Source: an uncultured Solobacterium sp. (GTDB lineage Bacteria > Bacillota_I > Bacilli_A > Erysipelotrichales > Erysipelotrichaceae). From it: 5,533 nucleotides of DNA. Each line of letters begins with the position of its first letter. Position 1 is the first letter of the stretch. The stretch lies in contig CALEMV010000023.1 of NCBI GenBank assembly GCA_937910655.1, positions 1 to 5,533 of the forward strand, read 5' to 3'. The notes beneath the pieces were generated by a model. That model had not been told where the DNA came from. It was given only the letters and a program-made list of their open reading frames with translations, and ran no database searches. The translations under genes were made by a program, and so were the position numbers. Of this stretch, positions 1 to 5,349 are shown in pieces.

Positions 1-852
1 GAATGGATGGAATACTGGTGTTGTGTGCTTTGTGGCAACAATAGGGTAGATACCATCAATACATCCTACCTCAATATATGGAAAACCCAGGGCTTTTGCA
101 CCGGTGATATTTAGGCTGATTGCCCCAGCCATTCCATAGGAACCTCCAACAAGTAATATCTTTCCGTTACTGCCTTTATGTGCAGTTTCTTTTCGTTTTG
201 CAAGATTTTGGAAGAAGAGAGTCTGATTCATTTCCAAAAAACTACTTTGTTTTGGATGCGGTATATCCAGTGAAATAAGTTCTAACTTGTCAAAAAGATG
301 ATGATACTTCTGCAGTATATGGAAAGGCTTATAACAGTCTATCGCAAACGTTACTGTAGAATGTAATGCGAATGAATCATGCATGGCAGAATCACATTCA
401 GCACCAGAATTAATATCGATACTATAAATCGGTTTATTTGCATTCTGTATTTGCTTGAATACTACACGTTTATCTTCTGACAATTTGCCATGATATCCAA
501 AACCAAAAATACCATCAATGATAACATCACATTCCTTCAAGCATGTATCTAAAGCCGTCAGAGGTTGAATGATTGAAGGTGAAACTTGTTGATATATCTT
601 CATTGCATCAGGATTGTTTGGAAGACCATTCACCAAAATCAACTTGATATGAAATTGTTTTAAATTGTTGATAAGTGCAAAACAATCGGCACCATTATTA
701 CCATTTCCAGCCAATACCAAAATATTAGATTTAATATCTAAATAAGGTAGCAGATGGGTAGCTAATTTTTTGCCGACAAGATTGATTAAATCAAATGATG
801 AAAGCCCAGATTTTTCTTCAATCTCAAGCATTTCTTTACGACTTACGATCAT
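1..852 (-). CDS. nnr: Bifunctional NAD(P)H-hydrate epimerase/dehydratase, 5' part (C-terminus beyond window)
   Basis: Repairs damaged NADHX/NADPHX in the cytoplasm: the N-terminal YjeF domain epimerises the hydrate and the C-terminal ribokinase-like domain dehydrates it using ADP or ATP. My translation gives 284 open codons up to the window edge. Residues 1 to about 205 are the epimerase domain: the nucleotide-binding glycine loop AGNGNNGADCFAL (48-60), DGIFGFGYHGKL (113-124), SIDINSG (144-150) and TVTFAIDCYKP (166-176). The dehydratase domain begins with HKGSNGKILLVGGSYG (225-240) and is cut off early; full-length homologues run to about 500 residues. The start ATG at 852 follows AAAGGA by 8 bases. 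The glycine loop reads GADC where the family usually has GGDG, but its Asp is kept. The gene is transcribed away from the Lys-rich gene, from a promoter at 875-904. Identification is firm; the truncation is only the window edge. Confidence 0.93.
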   Translation of the reverse strand, partial: MIVSRKEMLEIEEKSGLSSFDLINLVGKKLATHLLPYLDIKSNILVLAGNGNNGADCFALINNLKQFHIKLILVNGLPNNPDAMKIYQQVSPSIIQPLTALDTCLKECDVIIDGIFGFGYHGKLSEDKRVVFKQIQNANKPIYSIDINSGAECDSAMHDSFALHSTVTFAIDCYKPFHILQKYHHLFDKLELISLDIPHPKQSSFLEMNQTLFFQNLAKRKETAHKGSNGKILLVGGSYGMAGAISLNITGAKALGFPYIEVGCIDGIYPIVATKHTTPVFHPF

Positions 853-874
853 GTTTTGTATCCTTTACAATCAT

Positions 875-904
875 ATATTAACACTTACAGAAATCTATTG
901 TGAA
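875..904 (-). promoter_or_regulatory. Predicted nnr promoter
   Basis: Read on the minus strand, TTCACA (899-904) is followed by an 18-base spacer and TAATAT (875-880), preceded by TGT to form an extended −10. The predicted start near 868 gives a leader of about 16 bases containing the AAAGGA ribosome site. This is a motif match only. Confidence 0.5.
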
Positions 905-921
905 AAATTATAATAAAATTG

Positions 922-956
922 TGATATAATTCGCGTAAGCAGTAGAAAAAAGGAGG
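922..956 (+). promoter_or_regulatory. Extended −10 promoter and strong ribosome site of the Lys/Ala-rich gene
   Basis: TGATATAAT (922-930) is a perfect extended −10. No good −35 sits at 17 bases; TTGTGA (898-903) is 21 bases away and overlaps the divergent nnr −35. A second TATAAT lies at 909-914. The predicted start near 937 gives a leader of about 30 bases that carries AGGAGG (951-956), 10 bases before the ATG. The full consensus ribosome site fits an abundant product. Confidence 0.6.
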
Positions 957-966
957 ATTTGCTAAC

Positions 967-1488
967 ATGCCAACAAAGAAAACTGTTAAAGAAGTAGCAG
1001 AAGAAGTAGTTGAAAAGAAGGCTACCAAGAAGAAGGCTGCACCAGCAAAGAAGGCTGAAAAGAAGGAAGCTACTGAAAAGAAAGCTACAACTGCAAAGAA
1101 AGTAAAGAAGGAAGTACCAGCGGCTAAGACTGTTAAGAAGGAAACTGCAAAGAAGGCAGTTAAGAAGACAGCTAAGGCTACGGTTGAAGATTTAGATTTA
1201 AAGACAGTGAAAGATTACGAAGACGCAATCAACTGGAAGAAGGGTGAAGCTAAGGCATTGGATTGGCTCTATATTGAATTAAGTGCAGACGCATTATTAA
1301 CTCAATTTGAAGCTGGTAAGGATAACCTTAAGACAGTTTGCCAAGCTTTATATAACTGCATGCTTGAAGGTGACTATTATATCGTTGAACCTACAGAAGA
1401 TAACTGTGTATTAGGTACAGTTGCTGTACGTTTCTATTGCGATAACTTAAGTCCAGAACGTAAAAAAGTTTCTGAAGTAAATCAATAG
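967..1488 (+). CDS. Lys/Ala-rich, histone H1-like small protein with an unrecognised C-terminal domain
   Basis: A 173-residue protein in two parts. Residues 1 to about 72 are low complexity: Lys, Ala, Glu, Thr and Val with many KK pairs and AAPAKKA or KKTAKA-type units, 26 lysines by my count. This resembles the basic tails of bacterial H1-like proteins such as chlamydial HctB or pseudomonad AlgP, which bind nucleic acid, although the many glutamates moderate the charge. Residues about 75-165 look folded: acidic and aromatic, with DWLYIELSADALLTQFE (99-115), four cysteines (125, 131, 147, 158) and a probable beta-rich end. I do not recognise this domain. There is no signal peptide or membrane segment, so it should be cytoplasmic. 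In the Lys-rich part nearly all lysines use AAG (about 22 of 26). It is monocistronic, with a strong ribosome site and its own terminator. Nucleoid or RNA binding is inference from composition only. Confidence 0.85.
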   Translation: MPTKKTVKEVAEEVVEKKATKKKAAPAKKAEKKEATEKKATTAKKVKKEVPAAKTVKKETAKKAVKKTAKATVEDLDLKTVKDYEDAINWKKGEAKALDWLYIELSADALLTQFEAGKDNLKTVCQALYNCMLEGDYYIVEPTEDNCVLGTVAVRFYCDNLSPERKKVSEVNQ

Positions 1489-1493
1489 TATAT

Positions 1494-1525
1494 AAAGCCG
1501 AATCGTAAGATTCGACTTTTATTTT
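1494..1525. terminator. Hairpin terminator between convergent genes
   Basis: CGAATC (1499-1504) pairs with GATTCG (1509-1514) around a GTAA loop. After one C/A mismatch the stem extends with AAAG (1494-1497) against CTTT (1516-1519). TTTTATTTT follows on the plus strand (1517-1525), so it should stop transcription of the Lys/Ala-rich gene 6 bases after its stop codon. The minus-strand U tract is poorer (CTTTATATA), so it may act only weakly for the convergent membrane gene, whose stop codon lies inside the plus-strand T tract. Confidence 0.75.
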
Positions 1526-1998
1526 GTAAGTATGTATGCATTCACCCAAAGGAATACAATCTCAGATAAACCAGTAATCTTCATCTGTAAGATACAATCA
1601 AAGAAACAGAAGATACATGCCACAAAAAATAACATTCGATACTGGAAAAACTGAGGCATATCTTTTATCAGGTATACATAGAGAACTAACGTAGCGTATG
1701 CAAAGATTAGATGCATGTTTTTGATAATAGTAGATTCAATGTAGGGGAATAGTAACGCAAGAATCGCAATGAGAAAGAATAGGATTCGTATATATTTGTT
1801 AGTGTATTCTTTGCATTTCAAAAAAAGATAAAACAGAGAAATCCCGGCTAGTAATAGGGGGAATATACGAATATTAGGTTTAGATAGTAAGACACTAATA
1901 TTTGTTTCATAGCCCGCAAAAATTAGCCAAAGTAGAGTAAATACGATTGGAATAATTGGAAATATTAGACATTGAAAATACTTGTTACTCATATTCAT
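1519..1998 (-). CDS. Orphan integral membrane protein, unknown function
   Basis: A 159-residue, very hydrophobic protein with five or six likely membrane segments, at about 11-30, 43-61, 70-87, 94-112, 120-138 and possibly 143-157. Short charged loops lie between them (for example KCKEYTNKYIR, 61-71). Cysteines occur at 10, 62, 128, 131 and 135, without a recognisable metal site. I recognise no family motif and assign no function. The first ATG (1998) is followed by a second in frame at 1992. Neither has a Shine-Dalgarno sequence, and a TGTTATAAT extended −10 ends 6 bases before the first ATG, predicting transcription from the A of the start codon. It is divergent from the NusG-II/Gx operon across 62 bp, which may mean shared control. 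Codon use and AT content fit its neighbours. That it is a real gene is supported by length, hydrophobic pattern and snug convergent packing against a terminator. Confidence 0.75.
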   Translation of the reverse strand: MNMSNKYFQCLIFPIIPIVFTLLWLIFAGYETNISVLLSKPNIRIFPLLLAGISLFYLFLKCKEYTNKYIRILFFLIAILALLFPYIESTIIKNMHLIFAYATLVLYVYLIKDMPQFFQYRMLFFVACIFCFFDCILQMKITGLSEIVFLWVNAYILTK

Positions 1999-2004
1999 GT
2001 TGTT

Positions 2005-2013
2005 ATTATAACA
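2005..2013 (-). promoter_or_regulatory. Extended −10 of the orphan membrane gene, leaderless geometry
   Basis: On the minus strand this is TGTTATAAT, a perfect extended −10. Only six bases (1999-2004) separate it from the ATG, so the usual start point falls on base 1998, the A of the start codon. There is no acceptable −35 and no ribosome site in between. Confidence 0.6.
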
Positions 2014-2042
2014 AACTTAGGTGAGATAAACTTGTCTAATCA

Positions 2043-2051
2043 TGTTATAAT
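2043..2051 (+). promoter_or_regulatory. Extended −10 of the NusG-II/Gx operon, near-leaderless geometry
   Basis: A second perfect TGTTATAAT, on the plus strand and mirror-image to the one at 2005-2013. The predicted start near 2058 leaves only about three bases before the ATG at 2061. No −35 match is seen at 17 bases, and no Shine-Dalgarno sequence lies between this element and the ATG. Confidence 0.6.
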
Positions 2052-2060
2052 TTTGTCATT

Positions 2061-2528
2061 ATGAAGAAGAAAGAAATATATATCTTGATCAGTATTATCC
2101 TAATTGCAGTATTAGGTATTGTTGGTCTAAATATCGCTAAAAACAAAAAACAACCTACAAAGAAGGATGAGCCAACTGCAGAAACAACTCCAACACCTAG
2201 TACAGAACCTAGTACTAATGCAGATTCTCTTGGTGTTCCAACAGAAAAGCCAGTTGGAATCTGGGTGGGTATTGTACATCGTGGAAAAGTTGTAAAATGG
2301 TTCGATTCAGGTGTTGATGGAGAGTATGTTGTTACAGGTAATGTGGGTGAAGTACACGTTGAAGTAAAAGATAAGAAATGGCATGTACGTGAGGTCGATT
2401 GTCCAAATCAACTATGCGTAAAAATGGGTTGGGCAGACGAAAATAGCATTATCCCAATCACTTGTCTTCCAAATGATGTCTTTATTGGTTCTGCAAATCT
2501 ATTATCTGAATATCTAGGTGTGAAATGA
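2061..2528 (+). CDS. Membrane-anchored NusG domain II family protein
   Basis: A 155-residue protein exported but held in the membrane. It has Lys-rich residues 1-4, one membrane helix (about 6-25), a Thr/Pro/Glu-rich spacer (about 30-60) and an extracytoplasmic NusG domain II (about 65-155, PF07009 type). Diagnostic of the family are DCPNQLCVKMGW (113-124) and ITCLPNDVFI (133-142), giving Cys114, Cys119 and Cys135. Despite the name, this domain in isolated membrane proteins is not the transcription factor NusG. The helix has no lipobox cysteine, so it is an anchor rather than a lipoprotein signal. The stop overlaps the next start as ATGA, so the two are translationally coupled. The family often sits beside Gx transporters in Gram-positive redox or flavin loci, and as I recall the eetA gene of Listeria extracellular electron transfer is of this kind. 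Domain call strong; physiological role unknown. Confidence 0.85.
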   Translation: MKKKEIYILISIILIAVLGIVGLNIAKNKKQPTKKDEPTAETTPTPSTEPSTNADSLGVPTEKPVGIWVGIVHRGKVVKWFDSGVDGEYVVTGNVGEVHVEVKDKKWHVREVDCPNQLCVKMGWADENSIIPITCLPNDVFIGSANLLSEYLGVK

Positions 2529-3034
2529 GTTTATCTAACACAAAGCGTTTTACGGTATTAGCACTCTTAGCTGCAATCGCTATCACGTTAAACATTTTGG
2601 AGACTACAATGATACCACCTCTTATGGGTGTCTTCCGTATTGGTCTAGCAAATATCATGGCATTAGTTGCCTTACGTATGCTAGGGGTGAAGGAGATGTT
2701 GATTGTCAATGCGATGCGTGTATTGATTGGTAATCTTTTAACTGGAACAATCTTCGGAAGTGTATTCTGGATTAGTTTAGCTGGTGTAGTATTATCCAGT
2801 TTGATTTTGATTCTCATGGATTTATTAAAGTCATCCTTAATGTTTACTTCAGTGATGAGTTCGATTGGTCACTCTTTAGGACAGGTATTGGTTGTTACAT
2901 TCTTCTATATGCAGCCAGCATTTATTGTTGTGTTACCATATTTCTTACTATTATCTATTCCAACAGGTTTATTAACTGGATTTGTAGCAACGATTGCAAT
3001 CCAGCGTGTAAAACCATTACGTAAGCAAGATTAA
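2525..3034 (+). CDS. Gx transporter family membrane protein (ECF S-component-like; 'heptaprenyl diphosphate synthase component I' family)
   Basis: A 169-residue protein with about five or six membrane segments (roughly 10-28, 39-54, 58-76, 78-100, 118-130, 132-158). Family signatures are LNILETTMIPP (22-32), FRIGLANIMALVALRMLG (37-54), the NAMRVLIGNLLTGTIFGS stretch (62-79) and GHSLGQ (115-120), all typical of the PF07456 family. Many databases label it heptaprenyl diphosphate synthase component I, but the fold resembles the substrate-binding S subunits of ECF vitamin transporters, so membrane transport or binding of a small hydrophobic or redox-related ligand is likelier than prenyl synthesis. 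Its start overlaps the NusG-II gene by four bases (ATGA), with AGGTG as a modest ribosome site inside that gene. No ECF ATPase or T subunit lies in the window. A terminator overlaps its stop codon. The substrate is unknown. Confidence 0.85.
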   Translation: MSLSNTKRFTVLALLAAIAITLNILETTMIPPLMGVFRIGLANIMALVALRMLGVKEMLIVNAMRVLIGNLLTGTIFGSVFWISLAGVVLSSLILILMDLLKSSLMFTSVMSSIGHSLGQVLVVTFFYMQPAFIVVLPYFLLLSIPTGLLTGFVATIAIQRVKPLRKQD

Positions 3035-3047
3035 GTTCTTGCTTTTT
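3023..3047 (+). terminator. Terminator of the NusG-II/Gx operon
   Basis: AAGCAAGA (3023-3030) pairs perfectly with TCTTGCTT (3037-3044) around a six-base loop, running into TTTTT (3043-3047). The TAA stop codon of the Gx gene lies in the loop, so the coding end forms the left arm. Confidence 0.8.
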
Positions 3048-3056
3048 ATTATAGAA

Positions 3057-3083
3057 AAGAAAAAATCATGCGTGTATGCATGA
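3057..3083 (-). terminator. Terminator of the tRNA-Glu/tRNA-Trp unit
   Basis: Read on the minus strand, TCATGC and GCATGA form a six-bp stem around a six-base loop, followed by TTTTTTC and further T residues (down to about 3055). It lies 21 bases past the tRNA-Trp 3' end and faces the operon terminator at 3023-3047. Confidence 0.65.
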
Positions 3084-3103
3084 CCTATATCGACTGTAAG
3101 CAG

Positions 3104-3174
3104 CAGGGGCAGAGAGAATCGAACTCCCATCAGCGGTTTTGGAGACCGATGTACTACCATTGTACGATGCCCCT
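3104..3174 (-). tRNA. tRNA-Trp (CCA anticodon)
   Basis: A 71-base cloverleaf. The acceptor AGGGGCA pairs with TGCCCCT and is followed by discriminator G. The D stem is GTAC/GTAC, the anticodon loop CTCCAAA gives CCA, and the T arm is GGGAG-TTCGATT-CTCTC. The anticodon stem has a T/C mismatch at its outer pair, next to the A26 junction. The 3' CCA is not encoded and must be added. It lies 11 bases downstream of tRNA-Glu and is probably cotranscribed. Confidence 0.95.
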
Positions 3175-3185
3175 AAAATAAAAAG

Positions 3186-3259
3186 TGACGCGTACGGGAT
3201 TCGAACCCGTGAATGCCGCCGTGAAAGGGCGGTGTGTTAAGCCACTTCACCAACGCGCC
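3186..3259 (-). tRNA. tRNA-Glu (UUC anticodon)
   Basis: A 74-base cloverleaf. The acceptor GGCGCGT pairs with ACGCGTC (one G-U pair) and is followed by discriminator A. The anticodon arm CCGCC-CTTTCAC-GGCGG gives TTC, and the T arm is ACGGG-TTCGAAT-CCCGT. CCA is not encoded. It is the first gene of the minus-strand tRNA pair, with its promoter immediately upstream. Confidence 0.96.
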
Positions 3260-3271
3260 AAGTGCTTGTAT

Positions 3272-3300
3272 AATATAGCATGTCTAGAATTTCTTTGCAA
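3272..3300 (-). promoter_or_regulatory. Promoter of the tRNA-Glu/Trp unit
   Basis: On the minus strand TTGCAA (3295-3300), a 17-base spacer and TATATT (3272-3277) preceded by TGC (extended −10). The predicted start near 3265 leaves a six-base leader before the tRNA. This is the best full −35/−10 promoter in the window after the mutY/tRNA-Gly pair. Confidence 0.7.
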
Positions 3301-3399
3301 TCATTTTATTCAAAAAAATCAAAAATTTTTACTCAAGTTAAAATGAGTGCTTATTTTAGCGCATATCTAGCGTAATTTTATTTATTTCATATAGTGGTC

Positions 3400-3456
3400 T
3401 GTTATAATTACATCAATAGAAAGATTGATTATTATCGTTATAATGTGTAGAAGGAG
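3400..3456 (+). promoter_or_regulatory. Promoter, candidate operator and ribosome site of uridine phosphorylase
   Basis: TGTTATAAT (3400-3408) is a perfect extended −10, the third copy of this nonamer in the window, with no good −35. The predicted start is near 3415. An inverted repeat ATCAAT-N6-ATTGAT (3412-3429) straddles that start and could be an operator. A second TATAAT (3439-3444) is too close to the ribosome site AAGGAG (3451-3456) to serve. TAGCG occurs twice 11 bases apart just upstream (3357-3361, 3368-3372). The operator role is a guess from position and symmetry. Confidence 0.5.
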
Positions 3457-3464
3457 ATATTTTT

Positions 3465-4247
3465 ATGATTGATTATAGTGAAGGAAGCGGAAAACAGTAT
3501 CATACTGGTGTTGGTAAGGGTGATGTAGGTAGATATGTCTTCTTGCCAGGTGACCCAAAGCGCTGTGCTAAAATTGCAAAATATTTCGAAGATGCCGAAC
3601 TCGTAGCGGACATACGTGAATATGTAACGTATACGGGATGGTTAAATGGTGTAAAGGTATCTGTTACTTCAACAGGTATTGGTGGACCGAGTGCTTCCAT
3701 TGCGATGGAAGAGCTAACTGCAGTTGGTGCAGATACATTTATCCGAATAGGTACATGTGGTGGTATGGATTTGAGTGTAAAGAGTGGTGACTTGGTAATC
3801 GCAACTGGTGCTATCCGTATGGAAGGAACTTCCAAGGAATACTCCCCAATTGAATATCCAGCTGTTCCAGATTTAGATATTGTAAATGCACTAGTAGAAG
3901 GTGCTCGACGTGTTGAGCATCCATATCATACAGGTGTAGTAGAGTGTAAAGATGCTTTTTATGGACAACATCGTCCAGAAACACTGCCAAATGGACCTGA
4001 TTTGATTCGCAAGTGGGATGCTTGGCTCAAGATGGGTGCAAAGGCTTCTGAAATGGAATCTGCTGCTCTGTTTATCGTAGCTAGTTACTTGCACGTTCGT
4101 TGTGGAACTGTACTACTTACAGTCGCAAACCAAGAACGTCAAAGAGCAGGTTTACCAAACCCACAAGTCCACGATACAGACCTAGCAATCAAAGCTGCCG
4201 TTGAGGCGGTGAAGTATTTGATTGAACAAGATGGTAGTGCAGACTAA
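3465..4247 (+). CDS. udp: Uridine phosphorylase
   Basis: Cleaves uridine with phosphate to uracil and ribose 1-phosphate for pyrimidine salvage, in the cytoplasm as a hexamer in this family. The 260 residues match the usual length (E. coli Udp is about 253) and align along the whole protein. Visible sites, by comparison with E. coli Udp, are His14, the phosphate-binding GDP (29-31) and Arg51, [16 protein letters not shown] (69-84), FIRIGTCGG (92-100) with Arg94 and Thr97, Gln168 and Arg170 in YGQHR (the uracil-recognising pair that separates uridine phosphorylases from purine enzymes), and EMES (196-199) contacting ribose. The AAGGAG ribosome site lies 8 bases before the ATG. The gene stands alone, flanked by tRNA genes and convergent mutY, with its stop only 23 bases from that of mutY. 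No deoxyribose or ribose catabolic partner lies nearby. Other nucleoside phosphorylase specificities are unlikely given QxR. Confidence 0.93.
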   Translation: MIDYSEGSGKQYHTGVGKGDVGRYVFLPGDPKRCAKIAKYFEDAELVADIREYVTYTGWLNGVKVSVTSTGIGGPSASIAMEELTAVGADTFIRIGTCGGMDLSVKSGDLVIATGAIRMEGTSKEYSPIEYPAVPDLDIVNALVEGARRVEHPYHTGVVECKDAFYGQHRPETLPNGPDLIRKWDAWLKMGAKASEMESAALFIVASYLHVRCGTVLLTVANQERQRAGLPNPQVHDTDLAIKAAVEAVKYLIEQDGSAD

Positions 4248-4272
4248 AAAACTCATTTGCAAGAAATGAGTT
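4246..4272 (-). terminator. mutY terminator, hairpin shared with the udp 3' end
   Basis: A nine-bp perfect stem AACTCATTT (4250-4258) / AAATGAGTT (4264-4272) with a five-base loop. On the minus strand it is followed by six T residues (4251-4246), making a canonical terminator for mutY, whose stop codon (4271-4273) overlaps the stem. On the plus strand the hairpin lies directly after the udp stop but no U tract follows, so for udp it may only protect the 3' end or terminate poorly. Confidence 0.8.
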
Positions 4273-5332
4273 AGTCTCTAAGAGAATACCAATCAGTATA
4301 TTTTCTAAATGCAGAAGGGATTGCAAGTGATTGCAATTCCTTTTTATTTACGAGATAGTAATGTTCATCTAATGGATGTTGGATTTCAGCTACCTTGATT
4401 TCATATGCACGCATGTTCCACTCTAGATGTGTAAAAATATGTTTTGCATCAGGTAGTGTAGTAATCTTGATCGGAGTAAAACCTAACAATTCAACATGAC
4501 GAATCATCTCGGATTTTGTTAGATGTGCATCAACCCCTGGGAATTCGTACAATCCTGCTAGTAGTCCTTTGTGAGGCCGCTTATGAATCAAGAATGATTG
4601 ATTGTCGCGAATTACAAAAAGTGTACGTTCTAGTATTTTTCTCTCTTTTAGAGAGGAACGATATGGAATGCTTTCTGTCATTTTATTTTGATAGGCAAAG
4701 CAGTTTTTATTGAGTGGACATTTCTTGCACTGGGGAGCACCATTTGGTACACAAACTGTTTCACCCAGTTCCATGATACCTTGATTAAATGAGGAGTAAC
4801 TAGAGTCAGAATTTTTAGAACGGTAGAAATCATTGAGTTTATCTTCAATGATTTCTTTTACCTTTGGCAAACGAATATCTTCAGTTATTCCATAATATCT
4901 TGTGAGTACACGTAGTACATTTCCATCAATTGCAGGTGTTGGAAGATTATATGCAATCGAAGCAATAGCACCCGCTGTATAGGGACCGATTCCTGGAAGT
5001 TTCTTCAGTAGTTCAAAATTTTCTGGTAACTTACCATCATAATGTTCCATCAAATATATAGCACATTTTTTTAAATTTCTAGCACGACTATAATATCCAA
5101 GACCTTCCCAAAGTCTCATTAAACGATCATCATCGCAGTTTGCTAAGCTAGCTATATCAGGTAACTCCTTTTTAAATGCAAGATACTTTGGTTTGACAGC
5201 TTCAATTCGTGTTTGTTGTAACATAATCTCACTTAGCCAAACATCATAAGGATTTCCCGTATCACGCCAAGGCAAACTACGTTTATTTTCGTCATACCAT
5301 TGTATTAACTTTTTAATATCTGTATTTTTCAT
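4271..5332 (-). CDS. mutY: A/G-specific adenine DNA glycosylase
   Basis: Removes adenine mispaired with 8-oxoguanine, preventing G:C to T:A mutations. The 353-residue protein has the full MutY layout: a catalytic HhH-GPD domain (1 to about 190) with SEIMLQQTR (34-42, Glu36 the catalytic acid), WEGLGYYSRARNL (75-87), helix-hairpin-helix LPGIGPYTAGAI (112-123) and AIDGNV (134-139) with catalytic Asp136; a 4Fe-4S loop with Cys194, 202, 205 and 211; and a C-terminal MutT-like 8-oxoG recognition domain (about 233-345) with the signature HIFTHLEWNM (298-307). The first cluster spacing is C-X7-C (CVPNGAPQC), one longer than the E. coli C-X6-C; I recall this form from other Firmicutes, so it is probably functional. 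The ATG at 5332 is the only in-frame start after an upstream stop. It has no Shine-Dalgarno sequence and a predicted leader of only about 13 bases. It diverges from tRNA-Gly. Confidence 0.96.
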   Translation of the reverse strand: MKNTDIKKLIQWYDENKRSLPWRDTGNPYDVWLSEIMLQQTRIEAVKPKYLAFKKELPDIASLANCDDDRLMRLWEGLGYYSRARNLKKCAIYLMEHYDGKLPENFELLKKLPGIGPYTAGAIASIAYNLPTPAIDGNVLRVLTRYYGITEDIRLPKVKEIIEDKLNDFYRSKNSDSSYSSFNQGIMELGETVCVPNGAPQCKKCPLNKNCFAYQNKMTESIPYRSSLKERKILERTLFVIRDNQSFLIHKRPHKGLLAGLYEFPGVDAHLTKSEMIRHVELLGFTPIKITTLPDAKHIFTHLEWNMRAYEIKVAEIQHPLDEHYYLVNKKELQSLAIPSAFRKYTDWYSLRD

Positions 5333-5349
5333 CTGATTTATTTTAGCAG

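Noticed and set aside
2482..2817. Minus-strand open frame of 111 codons
   Set aside because: It lies wholly opposite the NusG-II end and the Gx gene, has no membrane or domain logic, and is explained as a shadow of the Gx reading frame.
3412..3429. Inverted repeat before udp as a riboswitch or RNA hairpin
   Set aside because: Its left arm straddles the predicted transcription start, so it would be at most partly in the RNA; six AT-rich pairs are too weak for a riboswitch. It is kept only as a possible DNA operator.
3439..3444. Second TATAAT upstream of udp as a promoter
   Set aside because: A start from it would fall on the ribosome site at 3451-3456 and remove it, and no −35 or TGN extension is present.
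3500..3835. Minus-strand open frame of 111 codons inside udp
   Set aside because: Antisense shadow of a well-conserved enzyme; no ribosome site or recognisable protein features.
3891..4094. Minus-strand open frame of 67 codons inside udp
   Set aside because: Antisense to conserved udp sequence; composition looks random.
4516..4713. Plus-strand open frame of 65 codons inside mutY
   Set aside because: Antisense shadow overlapping the iron-sulfur and MutT-like regions of mutY.
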